In this document: positions 24,860 to 33,127 of the stretch, piece by piece
How positions within the stretch are numbered: the stretch's first letter is position 1
How the letters are laid out: each line of letters starts with the position of its first letter
Assembly (NCBI GenBank): GCA_002238725.1
Contig: MPMX01000003.1
Location: 1 to 64,000 of the forward strand
DNA: 64,000 bases
Reading direction: 5' to 3'
Origin: Rhodospirillaceae bacterium bin65
GTDB taxonomy: Bacteria; Pseudomonadota; Alphaproteobacteria; Bin65
The notes under the pieces: generated by a model
Database searches by the model: none
Told to the model about the DNA's origin: nothing
The model's input: the letters and a program-made list of their open reading frames with translations, nothing else
Made by a program: the position numbers and the translations under genes

Positions 24860-25858
24860 CTACTCCTCCCGGAACCGGCGGGCGATCAGGGCGTCAACCA
24901 GGGCGTGGACGGTCTCGCCCCGGTGCAGGACGGCGTTCACGCCCCGGCAGATCGGCATTTCGACATTCAGGCTTTGCGCCATCGCCGTAACGGCGGCAGC
25001 GGTCCAGAAGCCCTCGGCGAGCGTGTCGCGCCCGGTCAGGATTTCTTCCGGCGTCCGGCTCCGCTCCGGTTCCGCGCCCAGGTCGGCGCCGAGCGACATG
25101 TTCCGGCTCTGAAAGGAATTGCAGGTCAGCATCATGTCGCCGATGCCCGACAGGCCCGACAGGGTCTGCGCCTTGCCGCCCCTCGCGACCGCGAGCCGGA
25201 CAGTCTCGGCAAGGCCGCGGGTGACGACGGCGGCGCGCGCATTCTCGCCCAGCCCAGCGCCGACGACGACGCCGCAGGCGATCGCGATGACATTCTTGAC
25301 CGCCCCGCCGATCTCGACCCCGACCGGGTCGTTGGAGAGGTAGATCCGGAAACGCGGCGCTCCGAGCAGGTCGGCAGCCTTCTCCGCCACCGAACGCTCG
25401 GTGCTGCCGACGGTCACCGCGGCCGGCAACCCCTGCGCCACCTCGCCTGCGAAGGTCGGGCCGCTCAGCACCGCGAACGGGTGACCAGGCAGGGCTTCGG
25501 CGACGACATCGGTCAGCAGGCGCCCGCTCGCCCGGTCGATCCCCTTGGCGCAGATGACCAGCGGCGGGCAATCCGGCAGGGCGGCTAACTGCACGGCCAT
25601 TGCGCCGAGATGCTGGGCCGGTGTCACCAGCAGGGCCAGTTCCGCGCCCGCGACGGCTTCGGCCAGATCGCCGGTCGGGAGGACGTTCCCGTCGACCGGA
25701 TGGTCGGGCAGGTACAGGGCGTTGCGCCGGTTGCGCCGGATTGTTTCGACCACTTCCGGCTCGCGCGCCCACAGGTTGACCGTGCATCCGCTGCGCGCGC
25801 CGACCATGGCAAGCGCCGTGCCCCAGGCGCCGGCGCCGATGACAGCGATCTTGCTCAT
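24860..25858 (-). CDS. gpsA: NAD(P)-dependent glycerol-3-phosphate dehydrogenase
   Basis: 332 residues. Reduces dihydroxyacetone phosphate to sn-glycerol-3-phosphate for phospholipid synthesis. IAVIGAGAWGTALAMVGARS is the nucleotide fold; VICAKGID, LSGPTFAGEVAQGLPAA, GGAVKNVIAIACGVVVGAGL (catalytic Lys) and GLSGIGDMMLTCNS are family hallmarks. It lies 10 bases downstream of tsaD, so the two are cotranscribed. Confidence 0.95.
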   Translation of the reverse strand: MSKIAVIGAGAWGTALAMVGARSGCTVNLWAREPEVVETIRRNRRNALYLPDHPVDGNVLPTGDLAEAVAGAELALLVTPAQHLGAMAVQLAALPDCPPLVICAKGIDRASGRLLTDVVAEALPGHPFAVLSGPTFAGEVAQGLPAAVTVGSTERSVAEKAADLLGAPRFRIYLSNDPVGVEIGGAVKNVIAIACGVVVGAGLGENARAAVVTRGLAETVRLAVARGGKAQTLSGLSGIGDMMLTCNSFQSRNMSLGADLGAEPERSRTPEEILTGRDTLAEGFWTAAAVTAMAQSLNVEMPICRGVNAVLHRGETVHALVDALIARRFREE

Positions 25859-25868
25859 GAGGTCCGGC

Positions 25869-26969
25869 TCATGCAGCGTTTCCGCTTGATGCGTCGCCGG
25901 CCGTTCCGTCCAGCGAGTCGAGCGGCCAGCGCGGGCGCGGCGCGAAATCCAGCGGCGAGGTCAGGCCGAGCGCGAGCCGCTCGACGCCGGCCCAGGCGAT
26001 CATGGCGGCATTGTCCGTGCAATGGCGCTGGGGCGGTACAAACAGTGTCAGCTTTTCCTCAGCACACAGATGTTCAAATGCATACCGCAGACGCCGATTG
26101 GCGGCGACGCCACCGGCGACCACGAGACGTCGTAACGCCGGTTCCTCCTCCTGTATCATCGACAGGCCGTTGCGGGTCCGCTCGATCAGGACATCGGCGA
26201 CCGCCTCCTGGAAGGCAGCCGCCATATCGGCTGCGTCGGCCGGCGCTGGGTCAGCTTCCAGGGCACGTAACCGGTTGTAGACGGCGGTCTTCAGGCCGGA
26301 AAAGGAGAAGTCGCAGCCCGGCCGGCCGCGCATCGGCCGTGGCAGAGCGAAGCGTGCCGGGTCCTTCGCCCCGGCGGCGGCCGATTCGATTGCCGGTCCA
26401 CCCGGATAGCCGAGATCCAACAGCTTGGCGACCTTGTCGAAAGCTTCGCCGACGGCGTCGTCGACGGTCGTGCCGAGCCGGCGGTATCGGCCGACCCCGC
26501 GCACCAGCAGCAATTGACAGTGCCCGCCCGAGACAAGCAGGAGCAAGAAAGGAAAATCCACAGGGCCGGTCAGGCTCGCGCTCAACGCGTGGCCTTCCAG
26601 GTGGTTGACGGCGAGGAACGGCTTGCCGGCCGCCGCCGCGATCGCCTTGGCCATGGTCGCGCCGACCATGACGCCGCCGATCAGGCCCGGACCTGCCGTC
26701 GCCGCAACGCCATCGAGATCGCCGAAGCCCAGGCCGGTTGCCGCCATGGCCCGGCCGATCAGGCCGTCCAGATGGTCGAGATGGGCGCGCGCGGCAATCT
26801 CGGGCACGACGCCTTCATAGGGCCGGTGATCCTCGATCTGGGACAGCAGAGTTTCCGCCAGAATTTCCGGTGCGCCGTCCGCCCCGCGGCGCACGACCGC
26901 CGCGGCGGTTTCGTCGCAACTGGTTTCGATGCCCAGAACCGTCAGCGGTTCAGCCGGTTCACCCGTCAT
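25869..26969 (-). CDS. tsaD: tRNA N6-threonylcarbamoyladenosine transferase (TsaD/Gcp)
   Basis: 366 residues. Transfers the threonylcarbamoyl group to A37 of ANN-decoding tRNAs. Motifs: [16 protein letters not shown], the metal-binding [23 protein letters not shown] and the nucleotide site [12 protein letters not shown]; the [15 protein letters not shown] motif is also present. Start [10 protein letters not shown] at 26969 is preferred over 27074, whose extra 35 codons are non-homologous. It is followed by gpsA, a frequent alphaproteobacterial neighbour. Confidence 0.95.
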   Translation of the reverse strand: MTGEPAEPLTVLGIETSCDETAAAVVRRGADGAPEILAETLLSQIEDHRPYEGVVPEIAARAHLDHLDGLIGRAMAATGLGFGDLDGVAATAGPGLIGGVMVGATMAKAIAAAAGKPFLAVNHLEGHALSASLTGPVDFPFLLLLVSGGHCQLLLVRGVGRYRRLGTTVDDAVGEAFDKVAKLLDLGYPGGPAIESAAAGAKDPARFALPRPMRGRPGCDFSFSGLKTAVYNRLRALEADPAPADAADMAAAFQEAVADVLIERTRNGLSMIQEEEPALRRLVVAGGVAANRRLRYAFEHLCAEEKLTLFVPPQRHCTDNAAMIAWAGVERLALGLTSPLDFAPRPRWPLDSLDGTAGDASSGNAA

Positions 26970-27126
26970 CGATCTCCTTCCGGGCCGCGCTGCGAGCCGA
27001 AGGCCGCCGGTAGGCCCGGCCGCTTTCCACCCGGCCACCGCCCAGGGCACGGCGCAGCCGCCAGAACGGGTCACGCGACCGCACGGCCTTCCTGACCCGT
27101 TTCTTGCGCTTTCGTTTCACCGTCAT
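26959..27126 (-). CDS. Small, very basic hypothetical protein upstream of tsaD
   Basis: 55 residues: [20 protein letters not shown], then [20 protein letters not shown], about one third Arg/Lys. Its last 11 bases overlap the tsaD start, suggesting coupling. The pattern DP..R.LR..G.RV....Y.R recalls small ArfA-like or ribosome-associated proteins in alphaproteobacteria, but this is a faint resemblance. It could also be a chance open frame in a GC-rich region. Confidence 0.35.
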   Translation of the reverse strand: MTVKRKRKKRVRKAVRSRDPFWRLRRALGGGRVESGRAYRRPSARSAARKEIDDG

Positions 27127-27275
27127 GGGTAGGATTTGCGTTGTTTTCGTCGTTGCGGCGGCAGGCACCCCCAGCCGCCGGGACCGGGAAATCGGAGGCT
27201 AAAAGATAATAGCCCCGCTGCGATGCGCCACCCCGCCGCCTTGCCCCTGCCGGGCGGGCCGCTACCTCGGCTGCC

Positions 27276-28217
27276 ATGTCCGGGTCGTTGTTGCTGCCGC
27301 TGGAAGAACGCCCCCTGCGCATCGGCACGCGGGGCAGTCCGCTGGCGCTGGCCCAGGCCCATCTGGTGTCCGGTGCGCTGGCAGCCGCACATCCGGAAGC
27401 GCCGCCTGCCGACATTGTCCCCATCGTGACGACGGGCGACCGCATCGCCGACCGGCCGCTGGCGGACGTCGGCGGAAAGGGCCTGTTCGCCAAGGAGATC
27501 GAGGCGGCGTTGCTGGCCGGCGCGATCGACTGCGCGGCGCATTCCGCAAAGGATCTCGAAACGGTTCTGCCCGACGGGCTGACCGTTGCTGCGGTTCTGC
27601 CGCGCGAAGATCCGCGCGACGCCCTGATCGCCCCGGCGGCTCGGACGCTGGCCGAACTCCCCCGCGGCGCCCGCCTGGGGACGGCCTCGGCCCGGCGCCG
27701 GGCGCTGGTGCGCGCAGTGCGCCCGGACCTGCGGATCGACCTTATCCGCGGCAATGTCGACACCAGGCTCGGCAAAGTCGCGAGCGGCGAGTTCGACGCC
27801 ACCCTGCTCGCCATGGCCGGCCTGATTCGCGCCGGCTGCGCCGGCGGCGCGGCCCCACTTGCCATCGACGACTTTCTCCCGTCGGCAGGTCAGGGCATCG
27901 TCGCGATCCAGTGCCGGACCGGCGATGCCACGGTGCTCAGCCATATCGCGCCGATCGATCATCCGGCAACGATGGCGGCGCTTCGGGCGGAACGGGCGGT
28001 GCTCGCGATCCTCGACGGCTCGTGCCGCACGCCGATTGCCGCTCATGCCGATATCGGCAATGGCCGGATGACGGTGCGCGCCCTCGTGGCCGACCCCGAA
28101 GGCGGCGATGTCTGGCGCCACAGCGAGAGCGCCCCGGTAGGCGATACCGCCGGGCTGGGGCAGGCCGTCGGGCGGGCGCTCCGCGCCATCGCGCCTCCGG
28201 CAATCCTGGCCGCGTGA
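27276..28217 (+). CDS. hemC: Hydroxymethylbilane synthase (porphobilinogen deaminase)
   Basis: 313 residues. Joins four porphobilinogens into hydroxymethylbilane for heme and other tetrapyrroles. RIGTRGSPLALAQAHLV opens the domain; GGKGLFAKEIEAALL, AHSAKDLETVLPDGL, RRRALVRAVRPDL and the cofactor-binding Cys in LDGSCRTPIAAHA are intact. It is divergent from tsaD and abuts hemD with no gap (TGA then ATG). Confidence 0.95.
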   Translation: MSGSLLLPLEERPLRIGTRGSPLALAQAHLVSGALAAAHPEAPPADIVPIVTTGDRIADRPLADVGGKGLFAKEIEAALLAGAIDCAAHSAKDLETVLPDGLTVAAVLPREDPRDALIAPAARTLAELPRGARLGTASARRRALVRAVRPDLRIDLIRGNVDTRLGKVASGEFDATLLAMAGLIRAGCAGGAAPLAIDDFLPSAGQGIVAIQCRTGDATVLSHIAPIDHPATMAALRAERAVLAILDGSCRTPIAAHADIGNGRMTVRALVADPEGGDVWRHSESAPVGDTAGLGQAVGRALRAIAPPAILAA

Positions 28218-28946
28218 ATGACGGCGCTGATCGTCCGCACAGAGCCGGGCGCCGGCGATTTCGTGCAGCGGCTCGCCGCGGACGGGATCCAGGCCGTCGC
28301 CTGCCCCGTCACGACGATCCGTCCGCTCGACACGCCGTTCAGCGTCCCGGCAACGGCGCAAGCCGTGGTGTTCACGAGCGCCAATGCGGTTCGCTGCTAT
28401 GCCGATTGCAACGCGCGGACCGATCTACCGGCATTTGCCGTTGGCGCTTCAACCGCCGGAGCCGCAGCGGCCGCGGGATTCGCGATCGTACATAGTGCCG
28501 ATTCGGATGTACGCAGGCTGGCGGCGCTGGTTGCGGCGCGGTGCCGCCCGGCGCAGGGCGAAGTGATCTATCCGGCTGCGCGCGATGCTTCGGGCGAGCT
28601 GGGAAGCACGCTCGAAGCCTGCGGGATTTCGGTCTCGCAGACCGCCCTGTACGAAGCATGCGGTGCAGGGACGCTACCGGAAGCCGTGGAAAACGCGTTT
28701 CGTACGCGTACGGTTACTGCTGCGGCCTTGTTTTCGGCGCGAAATGCGGTAGAATTCGGTCGTTTGGTCGTTTCGGCCGGTCATACGGGTGCGGTTACCG
28801 GCATGTACGCCTGTTGCATCAGCAATGCGGTTGCGGCGGCCTTCGACGACGTGGCCGGGTTGCCGGCGGCGCGGCGAATGATCGTCGCCGCCTCGCCCGA
28901 TGGCGATGCCATGGCCGCGCTCCTCGGGACGCTGCACGGCCGCTAA
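28218..28946 (+). CDS. hemD: Uroporphyrinogen-III synthase
   Basis: 242 residues. Cyclises hydroxymethylbilane with inversion of ring D. HemD is poorly conserved, but VVFTSANAVRCYAD, FAVGASTAGAAAAAGF, VIYPAARDASGELGSTL and ALFSARNAVEFGRLV are the expected segments. It begins immediately after the hemC stop and is followed by the mitofilin gene. Confidence 0.9.
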   Translation: MTALIVRTEPGAGDFVQRLAADGIQAVACPVTTIRPLDTPFSVPATAQAVVFTSANAVRCYADCNARTDLPAFAVGASTAGAAAAAGFAIVHSADSDVRRLAALVAARCRPAQGEVIYPAARDASGELGSTLEACGISVSQTALYEACGAGTLPEAVENAFRTRTVTAAALFSARNAVEFGRLVVSAGHTGAVTGMYACCISNAVAAAFDDVAGLPAARRMIVAASPDGDAMAALLGTLHGR

Positions 28947-29014
28947 CCGGCGGACGACGCCGACGACGCCGGGAACCGGACCGGCGGGAGGCAGAACATG
29001 GTGGAACGCCAACG

Positions 29015-30616
29015 ATGAGCGAGCCGGTCCCGAACGACGCCGCGCGGGTGATCGAAGCCTTCGGCGGCATCCGGCCCATGGCGAAGAAACTCGGCGTGGC
29101 GGTGACGACGATCCAGGGCTGGAAAGAACGCAATGCCATTCCCATCCGGCGGCTCGACGAAATCCGCGCCGCGGCTGCGCGAGAGGGAATCGACCTCGGC
29201 GCACTTGCCGTCCCGGCGGAAGAACCGATAGAAGCCGGGGGCGCTGCGCCGCCTGCCCGAGAGGCGCCGCGCGAAGATGCACCGACCGGCGACGGCCCGG
29301 TCGAAGCCGAACCGCTGCGGGTCGAAAAAGTCGTGAATACTCCCTCGGGAGTAAAGGAAGCGGAAAGCGTGGCCGCCGGACCGACCGTGGATGCGGCACC
29401 GGCGAAACCGGCCGGCTGGAACTGGGCTTTGGCATTTGGCGCGGGATTTGCAGGGATGCTGGCGATCGGCGCCCTGATCGGCTGGGCAGTCGCGGACCGA
29501 TCCGCCGACCAGGGCCTGGATCGGGAGACGGTAGCGACCCTGGAAAAGCGGCTTGCCGCCGCCGAGAAATCCGCAACCGACGCCCGCTCGGCAGCGACCG
29601 CTGCTGCCGGGCAGGCCGGTGCGCTGGCGCAACGCCTGGAAACGGCGGAGGCAAGCGCCGCAGCATTGAACGAAAAGCTTGCTGCGCAAGACGAAAGCGC
29701 AGCGGTAAAGACGCTGGGCGCGGCGGTAGAGGCGCTGCAGGCGAAACTGGAGGATCTGAGCCAGACAGTTGCTTCGTCCCGGGCGGGTGAAAGATTGTCG
29801 AGGGTCTCTGCCGATCTGGACCGTCTGAAGGCGAACGTCGCCGCGCTTCGGCAAGCAGTCGCCGAAGCTGCCGAACGGCCTGACGCCCGCAATGGGGAGA
29901 ATGCGGCAACTCAAGCGGCGCTGAGCGAACTGTCGCAGGGGCTCGCGGCCTTGTCGGACAAGGTTGCAGCCTTCGACCGTAACCGGTTGGCAGCGGCAGA
30001 AAGCTCTCTATCCGGCCTGGCCGCACGCGTTGGCGCTGCGGAAGCGCGCCTGAAGTCGATACAATCGAGCGGCGGGGCGACCGGCATCGTCGTGGCCTTG
30101 AGCCAGTTGCGCGCCGCCGCCGCCTCCGGCCGGCCCTACGAGGCAGCGCTCGCCGTGGCTCAGAATCTGGCCGGCGCCGATGCGGCGGCGGCGGCCGTCC
30201 TCGAAGCTCTGGCGCCGGCGGCGGCAAGCGGGGCGCCGATCCTGCCGGCGTTGCGGCGCGAGTTCGACACGCTGTCGGGACGCCTGGCGGTCGCTGCGGC
30301 GCCGGCACAAGGCACAGGCTGGATCGACCGGGCCTGGAATAAGCTGAAATCGACCGTCATCGTGCGCCGCACCGGCCGCGGCGTCACGGGCGACTCGACT
30401 TCGGCGCTGGTTGCACAGGCCGAAGTCGAACTGACGGACGGCGATCTGGCCGGCGCGATCACCCTGGTGCGCAGGATGCCGGCGGCGGTGCGGGAAAGCG
30501 CGTCCGGCTGGCTCGCCCGGGCCGAACGGCGCGCCGGCGTCGACGCCGCGCTCGCCAGGCTGGACGCCCTGCTGCCGACGCTGTCCGGCGCAGCGCCGGA
30601 CAGCAAGACGCGATAG
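29015..30616 (+). CDS. Mitofilin/Mic60-family membrane protein with N-terminal HTH
   Basis: 533 residues. The N-terminal ~55 residues form a helix-turn-helix (ARVIEAFGGIRPMAKKLG, TTIQGWKERNAIPIRRLDEI), recalled as the carph-isopro type. A disordered acidic stretch follows, then one membrane helix (NWALAFGAGFAGMLAIGALI, ~residues 130-153), a long coiled coil (~170-350) and the C-terminal mitofilin domain. Alphaproteobacterial Mic60 shapes intracytoplasmic membranes, and its gene sits between hemD and hemY as here. The HTH is on the cytosolic side, so it may touch DNA or another protein. Confidence 0.85.
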   Translation: MSEPVPNDAARVIEAFGGIRPMAKKLGVAVTTIQGWKERNAIPIRRLDEIRAAAAREGIDLGALAVPAEEPIEAGGAAPPAREAPREDAPTGDGPVEAEPLRVEKVVNTPSGVKEAESVAAGPTVDAAPAKPAGWNWALAFGAGFAGMLAIGALIGWAVADRSADQGLDRETVATLEKRLAAAEKSATDARSAATAAAGQAGALAQRLETAEASAAALNEKLAAQDESAAVKTLGAAVEALQAKLEDLSQTVASSRAGERLSRVSADLDRLKANVAALRQAVAEAAERPDARNGENAATQAALSELSQGLAALSDKVAAFDRNRLAAAESSLSGLAARVGAAEARLKSIQSSGGATGIVVALSQLRAAAASGRPYEAALAVAQNLAGADAAAAAVLEALAPAAASGAPILPALRREFDTLSGRLAVAAAPAQGTGWIDRAWNKLKSTVIVRRTGRGVTGDSTSALVAQAEVELTDGDLAGAITLVRRMPAAVRESASGWLARAERRAGVDAALARLDALLPTLSGAAPDSKTR

Positions 30617-30634
30617 GCGAGATCGGGCGTCGCC

Positions 30635-32056
30635 ATGACCCTGTTCGTCCGTGTTTTCCTGGCGTTGGTCGCGCTTGCCGCGGTCGCGACAGCCGCGGCA
30701 TGGCTGACCGAAACGCCAGGCACGGTCACCCTCGCCTGGCGCGACTGGCGGGTCGACACGTCCGTCGCGATGCTGGTCCTGTTCATCGCCCTGTTCTTCC
30801 TGTCGGGCGCCGGCGTCTATTGGCTCTTGCGGCTGTTCCTGCGCGCACCGCGAGCCATGATGGAAAATCGCGCGGCCCGGCGGCGCGAGAACGGGTATCT
30901 GGCATTGACCCGGGGCATGGTTGCAGTCGCAGCCGGCGACGCGGCAGAAGCCCGCCGCCAGGCCCGGAGAGCGAGCGAGGTGCTCGGCCGCCCGCCGGGC
31001 GCGCTGCTCATTGGCGCGCAGGCGGCGCAAATGGAAGGCCGGCCCGACGTTGCCCGCAAATTCTACGAAGCGATGCTCGAGACGCGCGAAACCGAACTGC
31101 TGGGCCTCCGGGGTCTGTTGGCGCTGGCCGAGAAGGCCGGCGACGACGAAGCGGCGACGGAGCTGGCTGAGAAGGCGCGCCGGCTGAACCCGCAGGCGCC
31201 CTGGGCACTGACCCGCCTGTTCCAGCTCCAGATCAAGGACCGGCGCTGGGAAGAGGCCGAATCGACCCTGCGCGACGCGATGGCGGCGGAAGCCGTTTCG
31301 GCGGCCGAGGGGCAGCCGCGCGATGCGGCGCTGCTGGTCCAGCTCAGCCTGATGGCGGAACGCGCCGGCAATCGCCGACTGGCGCTGGAGCGGGCGCGCA
31401 AGGCGCAGAAAACCGCGCCGTCCTTCCTGCCCTCGACCTTGCAACTGGTCACCCTGCTCCACACAGACGGCAAGAACCGCGCCGCCCGGAAGGCGGCCGA
31501 GGAAGCCTGGCAGGCCGAACCGCATCCGGACCTTGCACGCCTGTACCTCCAGGTCGAAGGCGGTAGCGATCCGACCCGCCGGCTGAAGGCCGCCGAGGCG
31601 CTGGCCGCCCTGGCGCCGACGGCGCGGGAATCCCATCTGGCGATGGCGCGCGCGCTGCTCGAGGCCAGATTGTGGGGTCAAGCGCGCAATCACCTGAAGA
31701 CCGGCGGAGGCGAAGATCCGGACGCTGCCTTCTGCCGCCTCTTCGCCGAGTTGGAGCAGGCGGAAAACGGCGACGCCGCACTGGCGCGCGACTGGCTGTC
31801 CCGGGCATCGGATGCGCCGCGCGAGCCGGCTTGGCTGTGCAGCAACTGCGGCGCGACGGCGCAGGAATGGTCGGCCCTGTGCGGGCATTGCGGCGCCTTC
31901 GAAACCCTGCGCTGGACCACACCGCCCCGCGTTATGCCGCACAGCGAGGCAACGCAGCGGGGCGAAGCCGTCGACGCGGCATCGGACGGCGGCCTGGCGC
32001 CGGCCGCCACGGAGGACACGGTCGGCGGCGGCGTCCTGGAAGCGCCGCGGGCCTGA
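30635..32056 (+). CDS. hemY: HemY-like heme biosynthesis/TPR membrane protein
   Basis: 473 residues. Two N-terminal membrane helices (LFVRVFLALVALAAVATAAA and TSVAMLVLFIALFFLSGAG) are followed by a TPR-rich domain (YLALTRGMVAVAAGDAAEAR and onward). This is the HemY_N/TPR protein of proteobacterial heme operons, not the Bacillus protoporphyrinogen oxidase of the same name. Near the end WLCSNCGATAQEWSALCGHC is a zinc-ribbon CxxC...CxxC. It is the last gene of hemC-hemD-mic60-hemY. Confidence 0.88.
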   Translation: MTLFVRVFLALVALAAVATAAAWLTETPGTVTLAWRDWRVDTSVAMLVLFIALFFLSGAGVYWLLRLFLRAPRAMMENRAARRRENGYLALTRGMVAVAAGDAAEARRQARRASEVLGRPPGALLIGAQAAQMEGRPDVARKFYEAMLETRETELLGLRGLLALAEKAGDDEAATELAEKARRLNPQAPWALTRLFQLQIKDRRWEEAESTLRDAMAAEAVSAAEGQPRDAALLVQLSLMAERAGNRRLALERARKAQKTAPSFLPSTLQLVTLLHTDGKNRAARKAAEEAWQAEPHPDLARLYLQVEGGSDPTRRLKAAEALAALAPTARESHLAMARALLEARLWGQARNHLKTGGGEDPDAAFCRLFAELEQAENGDAALARDWLSRASDAPREPAWLCSNCGATAQEWSALCGHCGAFETLRWTTPPRVMPHSEATQRGEAVDAASDGGLAPAATEDTVGGGVLEAPRA

Positions 32057-32135
32057 GCCGCGCATCGCCGCCGAGATTCGACCCGGCCTGGCAACCGGTG
32101 CGGCGGCGCAACGGACGGTTTCGGCCGGCGATTCA

Positions 32136-32164
32136 TTGACCGTTGCCGTCCGGGCGGCTAAATG
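32136..32164 (+). promoter_or_regulatory. Promoter of tRNA-Thr
   Basis: TTGACC (32136-32141), 17-base spacer, TAAATG (32159-32164), 49 bases before the tRNA. It is nearly identical in form to the hrcA promoter at 19136. Confidence 0.6.
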
Positions 32165-32213
32165 CCTGCCGTCCGAAGTCGCTGCGCGCCGGGTCCGCAG
32201 ACGCCGGAACGAT

Positions 32214-32289
32214 GCCGATGTAGCTCAGCCGGTAGAGCAACGCATTCGTAATGCGTGGGTCGGGGGTTCGAGTCCCTCCATCGGCACCA
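32214..32289 (+). tRNA. tRNA-Thr (anticodon CGT)
   Basis: 76 bases including an encoded CCA. Acceptor arms GCCGATG and CATCGGC pair fully. D stem GCTC/GAGC; anticodon stem ACGCA/TGCGT around loop TTCGTAA, giving anticodon CGT, which reads ACG. The T arm is GGGGG-TTCGAGT-CCCTC with one G-T pair. Confidence 0.95.
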
Positions 32290-32365
32290 TTCTCCCGAAT
32301 GTCCGGGCGGCCGGTGGCCGTTTCCGGCCGGACGAAACCGGCCGGCCATCAGGAACGAGACCGCC

Positions 32366-33127
32366 ATGCGCATCTGGTATCAGAGCTTCACCCACGAAGA
32401 TGAATCCGCGGCCTATCTGGAGCGTCTGCGCGCGCATCTCCGATCGGTCGCGGATCCGGATACGGAAATCGTGGTCCACACCCTGTATCCCTCGGCCACC
32501 AATGTGCATCCGATCACGGAAATGCGCCTGGGGGTTCAGGTAGTCAAAAACGCTGTCCGGGCCGGCGAAGAAGGCTATGACGCCTTTGCCGTCGGCCATT
32601 TCCAGGACTCCGGCCTGATGGAATCGAAGTCGGTGGCCGACATCCCGGTGCTCGGACTGGGCGAGACCACGATGCTCCACGCCTGCACCTTGGCGCGCAA
32701 GACCGGGCTGGTGACGATCCACCCGGTGTTCATCCCGTGGCACGAAGAGCAGATCGCGGCCTACGGGCTGAACGGCCGGATGACCGGCGTGCGGGCCATG
32801 ACGACCTCGCCGCTGGACTACGTGGCGGCGATCTCCGACCGGTCGGTGTACGAAAGCATCCGCGATCAGTTCGTCGCCCAGGCCCAACCCTTCGTCGAGG
32901 AAGGCGTCGACGCCCTTATCCCGGCCGGCGGCCTGCCGATGCTGCTTCTGGCGTCCGAGCACGGCTTCAATGTTGGCGGAGCGCCGGTGCTCAACGGAAT
33001 CAATATTCTTGTGAAGCAGATCGAAGCGGCGGTGAAACTGAAGGCGATCGACGGCACGGCAGTGAGCCGCCGGTCCAACTTCGCCCGGCCGAGCGACGGG
33101 GCGATGCGAGACTTTCTCGGGCAATGA
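32366..33127 (+). CDS. Aspartate/glutamate/hydantoin racemase-family protein
   Basis: 253 residues. MRIWYQSFTHEDES opens the fold, followed by AVGHFQDSGLME and VDALIPAGGLPMLLL. Family racemases and maleate isomerases use two cysteines; here the first expected position reads GHFQDSG, with no Cys, while HACTLA is the only Cys in this protein, so classical two-base racemase chemistry is doubtful. It overlaps the downstream acyl-CoA ligase by ATGA, which implies a common, unidentified pathway. Confidence 0.7.
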   Translation: MRIWYQSFTHEDESAAYLERLRAHLRSVADPDTEIVVHTLYPSATNVHPITEMRLGVQVVKNAVRAGEEGYDAFAVGHFQDSGLMESKSVADIPVLGLGETTMLHACTLARKTGLVTIHPVFIPWHEEQIAAYGLNGRMTGVRAMTTSPLDYVAAISDRSVYESIRDQFVAQAQPFVEEGVDALIPAGGLPMLLLASEHGFNVGGAPVLNGINILVKQIEAAVKLKAIDGTAVSRRSNFARPSDGAMRDFLGQ

